A stretch of 10,507 nt of DNA from an uncultured Elusimicrobium sp. (GTDB taxonomy: Bacteria; Elusimicrobiota; Elusimicrobia; Elusimicrobiales; Elusimicrobiaceae): the NCBI GenBank assembly GCA_946061795.1, contig CAMGSK010000041.1:1-10507 (forward strand), in the 5' to 3' direction. Below the pieces are notes generated by a model. The model ran no database searches. It was given only the letters and a program-made list of their open reading frames with translations, and had not been told where the DNA came from. The translations under genes were made by a program, and so were the position numbers. This document shows positions 1 through 6,444 of this stretch, piece by piece (the first letter of the stretch is position 1; each line of letters opens with the position of its first letter).

Positions 1-22
1 CCCGCTTATGCGGGGTTTTTTA
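1..22 (+). terminator. Rho-independent terminator of a gene upstream of the window
   Basis: The window opens with CCCGC, a TTAT loop and GCGGG, followed by a run of T. This is the form of an intrinsic terminator on the plus strand. The left arm may extend beyond the window edge, since an unpaired G follows the right arm. The gene it ends is not visible. Confidence 0.75.
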
Positions 23-45
23 TTCTCCCCCCTTTGTCTCTCCCG

Positions 46-74
46 TTGAATCCCTCCGCCGGAAAAGATACAAT
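46..74 (+). promoter_or_regulatory. Sigma-70-type promoter of asnS
   Basis: A -35 box TTGAAT (46-51) and a -10 box TACAAT (69-74) are separated by exactly 17 nt, close to the bacterial consensus. The predicted start of transcription is about 20-25 nt before the asnS start codon, so the leader is short and no regulatory structure is visible in it. Confidence 0.7.
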
Positions 75-104
75 ATATATACATTTTTATTATTGGAGAA
101 AAAT

Positions 105-1403
105 ATGTCCGGCAAAATCAGCGTTAAAGACGTGGGCCAATACGTAGGCCAAGAAATCACTTTGAAAGGCTGGCTCTATAATAAACGCTCCAGCGGCAAA
201 CTGCACTTTCTGCAGCTGCGCGACGGCAGCGGCATTATCCAGTGCGTCGTCTTTAAAGGGGACGTTTCGCCGGAACTTTTTGAATTGGCGGACAAACTGA
301 CGCAAGAATCCTCCCTGACGGTGACGGGAACTATTCGCGAAGACAAACGCTCCCCGCTGGGTTTTGAAATGGGCGTCAAGGATTTACATGTCGTGCAAAT
401 GGCCAAAGACTATCCCATTTCACCCAAAGAGCACGGCCCGGAATTTCTCATGCACAACCGCCATTTGTGGCTGCGCTCGGCCAAACAAAACGCTATTTTG
501 AAAATCCGCGATGAAATTATTTTTGCCATTCGCGAATATTTGCACAAAAACGGCTTTGTATTGGCCGACGCGCCCATTCTGACTCCCGCCGCCTGCGAGG
601 GAGCAAGCACGCTGTTTGAGACGGATTATTTCGGCGAAAAGGCCTTCCTGTCCCAGAGCGGACAGCTCTACGGGGAAGCCGCCGCCATGGCTTTGGGCAA
701 GACCTATTGCTTCGGCCCCACGTTCCGCGCCGAAAAAAGCAAAACCCGCCGCCATTTGACCGAATTTTGGATGGTAGAGCCGGAAGTGGCCTACAACGAT
801 TTGGACGACAACATGGACCTGGCCGAAGACTTCATCAAATATATTGTGAGCCAAGTGCTCAAAAACCGCGCCGCGGAGCTGAAAGTGTTGGAACGGGACA
901 CGTCCAAACTGCAGGCCACGGTAGAAAAACCTTTTCCGCGCATCGACTACACGGACGCGATTGAAATTTTGCACAAAAAAGGCAACAATACCCCGTGGGG
1001 AGGCGACATCGGCGGCGACGAAGAAACGCTGCTGGGAGAAGATTACGACACGCCCATCATGATTCACCGCTATCCCACGGAGATTAAAGCTTTTTACATG
1101 AAACGCGACCCCCAAAACCCCAAAGTGGTGCTGGCAGTGGACGTCATCGGCCCCGAAGGCGCGGGTGAAATCATCGGCGGCAGCCAGAGAGAAGACGATT
1201 ATGAGGCTCTGTTGGAGCGCATGAAAGAGCAGAACCTGGACCCGCAAGGCTATGACTGGTATCTGGACTTGCGCCGCTACGGCAGTGTGCCGCATTCGGG
1301 TTTTGGCATGGGCATAGAACGCATGGTGCGCTGGATATGTGGTCTGCAGCACGTGCGCGAAACCATTCCGTTCCCGCGCATGATGGACAAAATCCGTCCG
1401 TAA
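105..1403 (+). CDS. asnS: Asparaginyl-tRNA synthetase (AsnRS)
   Basis: This class IIb aminoacyl-tRNA synthetase activates asparagine with ATP and charges tRNA-Asn in the cytoplasm. The 432-residue length matches bacterial AsnRS. An N-terminal OB-fold anticodon-binding domain covers roughly residues 15-100. The catalytic core carries class II motif 2 at about 207-227 ([19 protein letters not shown]), which is the AsnRS form. Motif 3 begins at 399 (GFGMGIER) and ends in IPFPR at 421-425. The ATG at 105 is preferred over a TTG at 93: GGAG at 95-98 lies 6 nt before the ATG, and the TTG would place that ribosome-binding site inside the gene. It stands alone, with its own promoter and terminator. 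AspRS is the main alternative, but motif 2 and the ending favour AsnRS. Confidence 0.96.
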   Translation: MSGKISVKDVGQYVGQEITLKGWLYNKRSSGKLHFLQLRDGSGIIQCVVFKGDVSPELFELADKLTQESSLTVTGTIREDKRSPLGFEMGVKDLHVVQMAKDYPISPKEHGPEFLMHNRHLWLRSAKQNAILKIRDEIIFAIREYLHKNGFVLADAPILTPAACEGASTLFETDYFGEKAFLSQSGQLYGEAAAMALGKTYCFGPTFRAEKSKTRRHLTEFWMVEPEVAYNDLDDNMDLAEDFIKYIVSQVLKNRAAELKVLERDTSKLQATVEKPFPRIDYTDAIEILHKKGNNTPWGGDIGGDEETLLGEDYDTPIMIHRYPTEIKAFYMKRDPQNPKVVLAVDVIGPEGAGEIIGGSQREDDYEALLERMKEQNLDPQGYDWYLDLRRYGSVPHSGFGMGIERMVRWICGLQHVRETIPFPRMMDKIRP

Positions 1404-1423
1404 GTCCGGCTGGTAAAAATTTA

Positions 1424-1452
1424 CCCCGCGCCTGCAAAGACGCGGGGTTTTT
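1424..1452 (+). terminator. Terminator of asnS
   Basis: CCCCGCG (1424-1430) pairs with CGCGGGG (1441-1447) around a 10-nt loop, followed by TTTTT. It lies about 20 nt after the asnS stop codon. On the minus strand the hairpin is followed by TAAATTTTT, so it may also stop transcription arriving from the minus-strand pilin fragment. Confidence 0.88.
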
Positions 1453-1489
1453 CACACCCAATAAAAAAATTCGCCTAATTGTCAAAATT

Positions 1490-1849
1490 TTAAAACGGAT
1501 ACACTTGGTCCACTCCCAAATAACCCAACGTCTGAACCGGCTTGCCGCTTAATGACTTACAAAACGCGGTACCTTTCTCCGTATGAGGGGAGCACCAGCG
1601 GCCCAATTTGCCCTCGGGAATATCGTGACCGAGAGAAATTAAAGCAGGAGTAAACAAAACCAGTGTATAATCTTCATTTTTATTCGCTGCCGCTGGGATG
1701 CCATATACCGAACCATATGAAAAATTCTTTGTTTCATACAGACAGTCGTCTCCCGTAGCCAAACCTTCCAATGCGGCTTCACACGTAAGTTCCCCACCCG
1801 ACAAAACCTGCATATCCAAATTATCTCCCATCTTTTTCAGCACCGCCAT
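1490..1849 (-). pseudogene. N-terminally truncated pilin-like fragment (globular part only)
   Basis: From the ATG at 1849 this frame encodes 119 residues that resemble the C-terminal globular half of Elusimicrobium-type pilins. It has a Cys pair around a variable loop (LTCEAAL...GDDCLYETKNFSY) and a C-terminal stretch RWCSPHTEKG..FCKSLSG. It lacks the prepilin leader and the hydrophobic GFTLIELL helix, and no such sequence appears in any frame just upstream. The frame stays open to 2023, but that extension crosses a terminator hairpin and does not look like a pilin. No ribosome-binding site is clear. It could be a decayed pilin gene or a silent donor cassette that recombines into expressed pilin genes; the second idea is speculative. 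Assignment to pilins rests on remembered family resemblance. Confidence 0.5.
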
Positions 1850-1953
1850 GGGGCCTCCGGCAGCAAAAGCAAATCCGCCTGCGGCGCGGCGGTTTTGAGT
1901 AGGTGCGCAACGGCGGCGGCGTTTACACAAGAAGCCTATACAGAAAATGAAAC
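1850..1953 (-). other. GC-rich scar-like stretch upstream of the pilin fragment
   Basis: This stretch has no convincing gene. Read on the minus strand in a frame different from the pilin fragment (open 1837-1935), it gives the peptide AVAHLLKTAAPQADLLLLPE. That resembles the N-terminal part of carbon-nitrogen hydrolases (nitrilase superfamily), where the final Glu is catalytic. There is no start codon in that frame and it stops after about 33 codons. It may be a gene remnant joined to the pilin fragment, or a chance resemblance in GC-rich DNA. Confidence 0.2.
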
Positions 1954-1975
1954 ACCCCGGGTTTACACCCGGGGT
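1954..1975 (-). terminator. Spare terminator-like hairpin
   Basis: A perfect 9-bp stem (1954-1962 with 1967-1975, ACCCCGGGT and its complement) has a 4-nt loop. On the minus strand it is followed by GTTTCATTTTC, a loose T-rich tail; the plus side has no T run. It is a second hairpin downstream of the pilin gene's own terminator, so it probably belonged to a gene now lost. A TATAAT (minus strand, 1998-2003) lies just upstream of it, without a good -35 box. Confidence 0.5.
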
Positions 1976-2047
1976 ATTCTGCTGGGTATCAATAAATATT
2001 ATATTTGATAGCAATTTGACCAAGAACAGTAAACCCTTTACTAAAGA

Positions 2048-2074
2048 CCGGCTTCGGAAAATCCCCGGAGCCGG
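2048..2074 (-). terminator. Terminator of the first pilin gene
   Basis: CCGGCTTCGG (2048-2057) pairs with CCGGAGCCGG (2065-2074), ten base pairs with one G-U pair and a 7-nt loop. On the minus strand TCTTTAG follows. It begins 8 nt beyond the pilin stop codon. The T tract is short, so termination may be incomplete. Confidence 0.65.
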
Positions 2075-2082
2075 CTTAACTA

Positions 2083-2592
2083 TTACATTCTATAAAAACT
2101 TCCTCCCGTAAAATTTGTTGCTGCTGCAGTCCATTTTTCCGAAGGATAAACGCTGCATACCTGGTTTGGTTTTGTTCCGTTCGCCACACAAGCCATTGTA
2201 AGGACGTTATTAGTGCTCTCCCTAGCGAATACCCCTGCCCCAATCACATTATTCTCCGTCACATTTAAAGTGTTTCCCGGAGAATAAAGGACCTGTACAT
2301 AAGGAAAAGTTGAGGAATAATACACTACATAATCCCCCACCCGGCAACGATATTGTTCGCAGGTTTTATCGCCAAAATCCACCATATCGGGAAATTCAGC
2401 CGAAGTGGGATATCTGTTTTCAGCCAAATGAAAGATAGCCATATTGTCTTTAATGCTCTTTGCTATCGGTATAGCTCCGGCAAAGCGCGCTTTCAACACG
2501 GCTTTTTGATACTGCGGCAAAGCCACCGCTGACAATATACCTATAATCAAAACTACAACCAATAGCTCTATAAGCGTAAAGCCTTTTTTCAT
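2083..2592 (-). CDS. Type IV pilin-like protein (class III methylation motif)
   Basis: This encodes a 169-residue prepilin of the type IV pilin/type II pseudopilin family. These proteins are held in the inner membrane by their N-terminal helix, cleaved and methylated by prepilin peptidase, then assembled into a fibre. The leader is only MKKG, with cleavage expected between Gly4 and Phe5. The hydrophobic helix FTLIELLVVVLIIGILSA follows, with the conserved Glu at mature position 5. The globular part (about 50-169) has four cysteines at 78, 83, 135 and 146 that could form two disulfides. The start at 2592 is chosen over an upstream in-frame ATG because AGGAG lies 7 nt before it and the leader is then canonical. 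It stands alone with its own promoter and terminator. Whether it is a major or minor pilin cannot be told. Confidence 0.9.
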   Translation of the reverse strand: MKKGFTLIELLVVVLIIGILSAVALPQYQKAVLKARFAGAIPIAKSIKDNMAIFHLAENRYPTSAEFPDMVDFGDKTCEQYRCRVGDYVVYYSSTFPYVQVLYSPGNTLNVTENNVIGAGVFARESTNNVLTMACVANGTKPNQVCSVYPSEKWTAAATNFTGGSFYRM

Positions 2593-2660
2593 TTCCAATC
2601 TCCTTTTGTTTTTGCCGCGCCAAAATCGAATGTACGTGGCCCGTGATGAAAGACACCTAT

Positions 2661-2690
2661 AGGGTATCAAAAAAAAAAAACCGGGGTCAA
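2661..2690 (-). promoter_or_regulatory. Probable pilin promoter with a 12-nt homopolymer spacer
   Basis: On the minus strand TTGACC (2685-2690) is a near-consensus -35 box. The best -10 candidate at normal distance is TACCCT (2661-2666), 18 nt away and weak. TATAGG (2656-2661) is another match but too far, at 23 nt. The spacer contains an unbroken run of twelve T (plus-strand A, 2669-2680). A change in tract length would alter the spacing, so the promoter could be phase-variable. Confidence 0.5.
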
Positions 2691-2752
2691 GTCGCCGTGA
2701 TTTGACCGACAAAAAACAACAAAAAACTAATCAAATTTTAGCCGCTTTTCCG

Positions 2753-2782
2753 TTGCGGGTCAAAATACAAAAAAGTTATAAT
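2753..2782 (+). promoter_or_regulatory. Promoter of the surface-repeat protein gene
   Basis: TTGCGG (2753-2758) and a perfect TATAAT (2777-2782) are separated by 18 nt. The promoter points away from the pilin promoter, so the 234-nt region between the two genes is a divergent regulatory region. No clear operator is visible in it. Confidence 0.6.
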
Positions 2783-2826
2783 AAATAAGTACTCAAGTAC
2801 ATATTTATACAGGAGAAAGCACAGAC

Positions 2827-3402
2827 ATGAAAAAAGTATTGTGGGTTGCTCTGTTTCTGAGCATTTTGTGCGCGTGGCCGAAAGCCGCCGCCGCTTACGG
2901 AAACTCCAACATTAAAGTTTCCTTGTGGGACCGCATCGCCGTCGCCGCTCCCAACAACAACATTGACGAAATTTCCGGTTTGGACTTTGGTATCGGCTCC
3001 GCCGCCGAACATGTCTCCGGCGTGCAGTTTGATTTTATCTACGCCAACGCCAAAAACGATTTTGACGGCGTACAGTGGGCCTGGATCTATGCCGTCACTC
3101 CGGAATTTAAAGGCTGGCAGGGCGCGCTGTTTGCCCAGGCCGACACCTTTACCGGCTTGCAGTCCGGCTTGGTCACTTGGACCAAACAGGATTTCACCGG
3201 CGTGCAATGGGGCGGCGTGAACTTGGCCGACTCTTTCACCGGCGTGCAGCTGGGTTTTGTCAACTACGCCAAATCCGTCAACGGCTTGCAGTTTGGCTTT
3301 GTCAACTACACCGAAAACATCTACGGTTTGCAGCTGGGCTTGGCCAACATCGCCAAAAACGGCTTCCTGCCGGCCATGATTTTCGTCAACGGCCGCTTCT
3401 AA
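2827..3402 (+). CDS. Secreted surface-repeat protein (LA_2272-like), probably outer membrane
   Basis: The 191-residue product starts with a signal peptide: basic MKK, a hydrophobic core, and probable cleavage near AAA-AY at 21-24. No proper lipobox is present. From about residue 51 to 178 it is built of short repeats of about 17-20 residues with the core G-[VLW]-Q-x-G-x-[VL], most regular at the end (GVQLGFVNYAKS, GLQFGFVNYTEN, GLQLGLANIAKN). This resembles the LA_2272 family of surface repeat proteins first named in Leptospira. The alternating pattern and C-terminal Phe (IFVNGRF) fit a beta-rich, possibly BAM-inserted outer-membrane protein. The function is unknown. AGGAG lies 11 nt before the ATG, a rather long spacing. 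It is transcribed alone between its own promoter and terminator. Confidence 0.8.
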   Translation: MKKVLWVALFLSILCAWPKAAAAYGNSNIKVSLWDRIAVAAPNNNIDEISGLDFGIGSAAEHVSGVQFDFIYANAKNDFDGVQWAWIYAVTPEFKGWQGALFAQADTFTGLQSGLVTWTKQDFTGVQWGGVNLADSFTGVQLGFVNYAKSVNGLQFGFVNYTENIYGLQLGLANIAKNGFLPAMIFVNGRF

Positions 3403-3421
3403 GTTCGTCCGTTTTTACACA

Positions 3422-3448
3422 CCGCGCCCCACAAGGGCGCGGTTTTTT
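3422..3448 (+). terminator. Terminator of the surface-repeat protein gene
   Basis: CCGCGCCC (3422-3429) pairs with GGGCGCGG (3435-3442), followed by six T. It separates the repeat-protein gene from the ribosomal protein operon. The rpsB -10 box starts only 2 nt after the T run. Confidence 0.92.
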
Positions 3449-3456
3449 GTTATAAT
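3448..3456 (+). promoter_or_regulatory. Extended -10 promoter of rpsB-tsf
   Basis: TGT followed by a perfect TATAAT (3451-3456) forms an extended -10 element. A -35 box would fall inside the preceding terminator stem, and none is recognisable there. Transcription starting near 3463 would give an rpsB leader of about 125 nt. Confidence 0.6.
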
Positions 3457-3479
3457 ATGGTAAGGTTTATAAACGCCAG

Positions 3480-3534
3480 GGCGCAACCCGGTTGCAAATC
3501 AAAGCCCCGCCTTTATAAACCCGGGCATTGCGCC
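3480..3534 (+). promoter_or_regulatory. Structured rpsB mRNA leader, candidate S2 autoregulatory element
   Basis: Within the leader, GGCGCAACCCGG (3480-3491) pairs with CCGGG (3521-3525) and TTGCGCC (3528-3534). The result is a 12-bp stem with a 2-nt CA bulge and a 29-nt apical region. There is no T run, so it is not a terminator. The motif TTTATAAAC occurs twice, just before the stem (3466-3474) and inside the apical loop (3512-3520). In Escherichia coli, ribosomal protein S2 represses its own rpsB-tsf mRNA through the leader. A similar role here is inferred from position and structure only. Confidence 0.5.
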
Positions 3535-3587
3535 ACCGGGGAATCCTCTTCCCTAATTTAGGCGGCAAGCCCCACAAGGAGAGTATA

Positions 3588-4676
3588 ATGAGCAACGTAT
3601 CCATGAAGTCCATGCTGGAAGCGGGCGTGCATTTCGGTCACCAGACCTCCCGCTGGAACCCCAAAATGAGCCGCTTTATCTTCGGCGAACGCAACGGGGT
3701 GCACATCTTAGATTTGCAAAAAACCGCCAAAGAACTCAAAAAAGCCTGCGCTTTTGTAAAAGAAGAAGCCAAAAAAGGCTCCAAATTTTTGTTCGTCGGC
3801 ACCAAGAAACAAGCCCAGGAATCCATCGCGGCCGAAGCGGCCCGCTGCGGCGCTTACTGCATTCATGAAAAATGGCTGGGCGGCACGCTGACCAACTTCC
3901 AGACCGTCAAAAAATCCATTGAACGCATGAACGAACTGGAAAAATGGGAAAGCTCCGGCGTTTTTAAAGCCATTTCCAAAAAAGAAGCCAGCCGCTTGAC
4001 CAAAGAACTCAACCGCTTGCAGAAACTGCTGGGCGGCATCCGCGAAATGAAAGTTTTGCCGGACGTGGTCTTTGTCATTGACCCGGTGGACACCGCCGGC
4101 GCCATCCGCGAATCGCGCGTGCTGGGCATCCCCGTGGTGGCCGTGTGCGACACGAACTCCGACCCGGATTTGATTGACGTGCCCGTGCCGGGCAACGACG
4201 ACGCCGCCCGCTCCATTAAACTCTTCTGCGGCGCCATTGCCGACGCCGTGCTGGAAGGCCGCGCCGAAGCTGAGGCCGCCAAACAGCCCGCCGAAGCCGC
4301 CAAAGCCGAAGAAGGCGAAAAAGCCCCGGCCAACCCGGCCATGGCCCAAGCGTTTGAAAGCATCATGCTCGCCGGAGAAAAAGCGGAAAAAGAAGCCGAA
4401 GCCGCCAAAGCCGAGGAAGTGAAAGCGGAAGAAGTAAAAGCCGAACCCGCGAAAGAACCGGCCGCCGAAGCTCCCAAAGCCGAAGAAGCGAAAACGGAAG
4501 AAGTAAAAGCCGAAACCGCCGAAGAACCGGCCGCCGAAACCAAAAAGGCTAAAAAACCGGCCGCCAAAAAAACCGCCGCTAAAAAACCGGCCGCCAAGAA
4601 AACGGCCGCCAAAAAGACGGTAAAAGCCGAAGAAAAAGCGGAAGAAGCCAAAGCCGAAACCGCTGAAGAGAAATAA
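3588..4676 (+). CDS. rpsB: 30S ribosomal protein S2 with a long Lys/Ala/Glu tail
   Basis: S2 sits on the solvent side of the small subunit and is needed for binding of S1 and mRNA. Residues 1 to about 225 are a complete S2 domain, with typical segments [40 protein letters not shown] (97-104) and [13 protein letters not shown]. Most bacterial S2 proteins are about 230-270 residues; this one has 362. The extra C-terminal part (about 226-362) is low-complexity. An acidic Glu-Ala-Lys section comes first, then a basic block of [12 protein letters not shown] repeats at about 319-344 that resembles histone H1 tails, then a short acidic end. AAGGAG (3576-3581) lies 6 nt before the ATG. An in-frame upstream start near 3528 is rejected because it falls in the structured leader. 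It is followed by tsf, as in most bacteria. Confidence 0.96.
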   Translation: MSNVSMKSMLEAGVHFGHQTSRWNPKMSRFIFGERNGVHILDLQKTAKELKKACAFVKEEAKKGSKFLFVGTKKQAQESIAAEAARCGAYCIHEKWLGGTLTNFQTVKKSIERMNELEKWESSGVFKAISKKEASRLTKELNRLQKLLGGIREMKVLPDVVFVIDPVDTAGAIRESRVLGIPVVAVCDTNSDPDLIDVPVPGNDDAARSIKLFCGAIADAVLEGRAEAEAAKQPAEAAKAEEGEKAPANPAMAQAFESIMLAGEKAEKEAEAAKAEEVKAEEVKAEPAKEPAAEAPKAEEAKTEEVKAETAEEPAAETKKAKKPAAKKTAAKKPAAKKTAAKKTVKAEEKAEEAKAETAEEK

Positions 4677-4687
4677 CTTGTTTTGCG

Positions 4688-4714
4688 CAGGGAGCCGCCC
4701 GGTGCGGCTTCCTG
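4688..4714 (+). other. Hairpin between rpsB and tsf
   Basis: Eleven base pairs (4688-4698 with 4704-4714, one G-U) enclose the loop CCGGT. No T run follows, so it is not a standard terminator. It could act as a partial attenuator or as an RNA-processing or stability element that sets the ratio of S2 to EF-Ts. It ends 16 nt before the tsf ribosome-binding site. Confidence 0.55.
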
Positions 4715-4741
4715 CCCGATTTGTTCAATCAGGAGACAAAA

Positions 4742-5563
4742 ATGTCTTTAGCCGAAAACATTAAAATTTTGAGAGAAAAAACGGGCGCCGGCCTTATGGC
4801 TTGCAAAAAAGCCCTGGAAGAAAACAACAACGACATGGAGCAGGCCGTCGTATTCCTGCGCAAAAAAGGCTTGGCCGACATGGCCAAACGCGCTGACAGA
4901 GCCACCAAAGAAGGCCGCGTAGCCGTTAAGAACGACGGCAAACGCTTCGCCATGGCTTATTTGGGCTGCGAAACCGATTTTGTGGCCAAAACGCCGGACT
5001 TTATCGGCTTGGCCGACGATATTGCCGCCTATGTGCTGCAACACCCCGAAATCGCCGATTACACCGCCGATGAACACATCAAAAATATGATTGCCGAAAA
5101 GGCCCCTAAATTTGGAGAAAACACCACCTTCAAAGGCGCCTACAACTGGCAAGCGGCCGACGGCGCCGTCATCGCCGCCTATGTTCACTCCGACAACAAA
5201 AAAGCCTCTCTTCTTGAGTTGGCCGCTTCCGGCGTGGACGCCGAAAAGGCCCAGGAAATCGCCCGCGGCTTGGCCATGCACACCGTAGGCATGCAGAGCA
5301 TGTGGGTGGACCAGAAAGACATTCCGCAGGCCGATATTGACAAAGAACTGGACATCTACCGCACCCAGGCCAAAAACGAAGGCAAGTCCGAAGAAATGAT
5401 TGCCAAAATGCTGCCCGGCAAAATCAAAAAATTCGCCAAAGAAACCTGCCTTTTGGAACAGCCGACCATTAAAGACAACAAAAAAACCGTTGCCGCTTAC
5501 TTGGCCGAAGAATCCAAAGCTTTGGGCGGAGAACTCAAAGTCGTCCGCTTCGTCCGCTTCTAG
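4742..5563 (+). CDS. tsf: Elongation factor Ts
   Basis: EF-Ts is the guanine nucleotide exchange factor that releases GDP from EF-Tu during translation. The 273-residue length is normal. The N-terminal UBA-like domain covers about 1-45 (IKILREKTGAGLMACKKAL). The conserved TDFVAK motif that contacts EF-Tu is at 78-83. The core dimerisation domain follows, with AMHTVGMQ at about 236, slightly changed from the usual AMHIAA. AGGAG (4731-4735) lies 6 nt before this ATG; a TTG at 4721 in the same frame has no such site. It is co-transcribed with rpsB and ended by a strong terminator, so pyrH is a separate unit. Confidence 0.97.
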   Translation: MSLAENIKILREKTGAGLMACKKALEENNNDMEQAVVFLRKKGLADMAKRADRATKEGRVAVKNDGKRFAMAYLGCETDFVAKTPDFIGLADDIAAYVLQHPEIADYTADEHIKNMIAEKAPKFGENTTFKGAYNWQAADGAVIAAYVHSDNKKASLLELAASGVDAEKAQEIARGLAMHTVGMQSMWVDQKDIPQADIDKELDIYRTQAKNEGKSEEMIAKMLPGKIKKFAKETCLLEQPTIKDNKKTVAAYLAEESKALGGELKVVRFVRF

Positions 5564-5569
5564 TTTCAG

Positions 5570-5594
5570 AGCCCCTCGCAAGAGGGGCTTTTTT
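5570..5594 (+). terminator. Terminator of rpsB-tsf
   Basis: AGCCCCTC (5570-5577) and GAGGGGCT (5582-5589) form an 8-bp stem with a GCAA tetraloop, followed by a run of six T. It starts 7 nt after the tsf stop codon. Confidence 0.95.
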
Positions 5595-5598
5595 CTGC

Positions 5599-5620
5599 CC
5601 CGTTGCACAGAAGCGACGGG
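5599..5620 (+). other. Small hairpin between tsf and pyrH
   Basis: CCCGTTGC (5599-5606) pairs with GCGACGGG (5613-5620) with one G-U pair and a 6-nt loop. It lies before the pyrH promoter, so it would not be in the mRNA that starts there. The rest of 5621-5690 shows no gene. Confidence 0.3.
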
Positions 5621-5691
5621 AGAGAAAAAAGTCTCCGCTGCGCAGGCCGGAACGCGCCGGACAAACGGGTGATGATTTCCCCCCGCTTTTT

Positions 5692-5700
5692 TGCTAGAAT
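5692..5700 (+). promoter_or_regulatory. Extended -10 promoter of pyrH
   Basis: TGC followed by TAGAAT (5695-5700) is an extended -10 element 24 nt before the pyrH start codon. There is no good -35 box at the usual distance. It has the same TGN-TATAAT form as the rpsB and frr promoters. Confidence 0.5.
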
Positions 5701-5724
5701 GAAAAAAATCCCAGAGGAAACGTT

Positions 5725-6444
5725 ATGGACCACAAAGAACCCTGCAAAAGAAGAATTTTACTCAAACTTTCCGGAGAGGCCCTCAGCAAAGACGGCAGCC
5801 GCGGCGTAGATCCGGCCCCGCTGAAAGAAATTGCCCAAGAAATCGCCCAAGTGCATCAAACGGGCTGTGAGCTGGCCATTGTCATCGGCGGAGGCAACAT
5901 CTGGCGCGGCCTGCGTGACGGAGGCGGGGTCATTGACCGCGTCAATTCAGACGGTATGGGCATGCTGGCCACCGTCATTAACGCCATTGCTTTGCAGTCT
6001 GCACTGGAAGAAATCGGCGTGCCGACGCGCGTGCAGACCTCTGTCAATATTTACCAAATGGCGGAACCTTTCGTACGCCGCCGCGCGCTGCGCCACCTGG
6101 AAAAAGGCCGTATCGTCATCTTCGCCGGAGGGACGGGAAACCCCTATTTCACCACCGACAGCGCCGCCGCGCTGCGCGCGTCCGAAATCAACGCCGACGT
6201 TTTGCTTAAAGCCACGCAGGTGGACGGCGTTTATGACAGCGACCCGCGCAAAAACCCGAACGCCAAACGCATCCAAAAAATTTCTTTCAAAGACGCCATC
6301 GACAAAGGCCTCCAGTTTATGGATACCGCCGCATTGGCCATTTGCATGGAAAACAAAGTGCCCGTCCAAGTGTTCAATCTGCACGTTCCCGGCAACATCA
6401 AACGCGCCGTGTGCGGAGAAGACATCGGCACGGTGATTTACTAA
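5725..6444 (+). CDS. pyrH: Uridylate kinase (UMP kinase)
   Basis: PyrH phosphorylates UMP to UDP with ATP, an essential step in pyrimidine nucleotide synthesis. It belongs to the amino acid kinase fold and forms cytoplasmic hexamers. The 239-residue length is typical. Visible motifs are the N-terminal KLSGEAL (14-20), the phosphate-binding loop GGGNIWRG (55-62), MGMLATVINA (78-87), the nucleotide-binding loop GGTGNPYFTTDSAA (135-148), and KATQVDGVYDSDP (162-174). AGAGGAA about 6 nt before the ATG is the ribosome-binding site. Its TAA is followed at once by the ATG of the next gene. In many bacteria frr comes next; here about 2.8 kb of cargo intervenes. A degenerate copy of the last 96 or so bases of pyrH lies at 7087-7183. 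Confidence 0.97.
   Translation: MDHKEPCKRRILLKLSGEALSKDGSRGVDPAPLKEIAQEIAQVHQTGCELAIVIGGGNIWRGLRDGGGVIDRVNSDGMGMLATVINAIALQSALEEIGVPTRVQTSVNIYQMAEPFVRRRALRHLEKGRIVIFAGGTGNPYFTTDSAAALRASEINADVLLKATQVDGVYDSDPRKNPNAKRIQKISFKDAIDKGLQFMDTAALAICMENKVPVQVFNLHVPGNIKRAVCGEDIGTVIY

Noticed and set aside
93..104. TTG start for asnS
   Set aside because: The GGAG ribosome-binding site lies between this TTG and the ATG at 105, so the ATG is the better start.
420..1352. Long open frame on the minus strand opposite asnS
   Set aside because: It is antisense to a clear AsnRS gene and its composition (rich in Phe, His, Val and Gln) is what the complementary strand of such a gene gives. No ribosome-binding site or family motif was seen.
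1850..2023. N-terminal extension of the pilin fragment to an ATG at 2023
   Set aside because: The extension reads through a perfect terminator-like hairpin and encodes an Arg/Cys-rich stretch without a signal or pilin helix. No good ribosome-binding site was seen.
1998..2026. Minus-strand promoter from TATAAT before the pilin fragment
   Set aside because: There is no -35 match at proper distance, and a terminator-like hairpin lies immediately downstream, so it is unlikely to express the fragment.
3863..4651. Minus-strand Ala/Ser/Phe-rich frame opposite rpsB
   Set aside because: It is the antisense image of the Lys/Ala/Glu tail repeats of S2 and has no independent support.
4748..5608. Minus-strand frame of 286 codons opposite tsf
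   Set aside because: It is fully antisense to EF-Ts and rich in Phe, Gly and Val from reversed Lys and Ala codons. No start context was seen.
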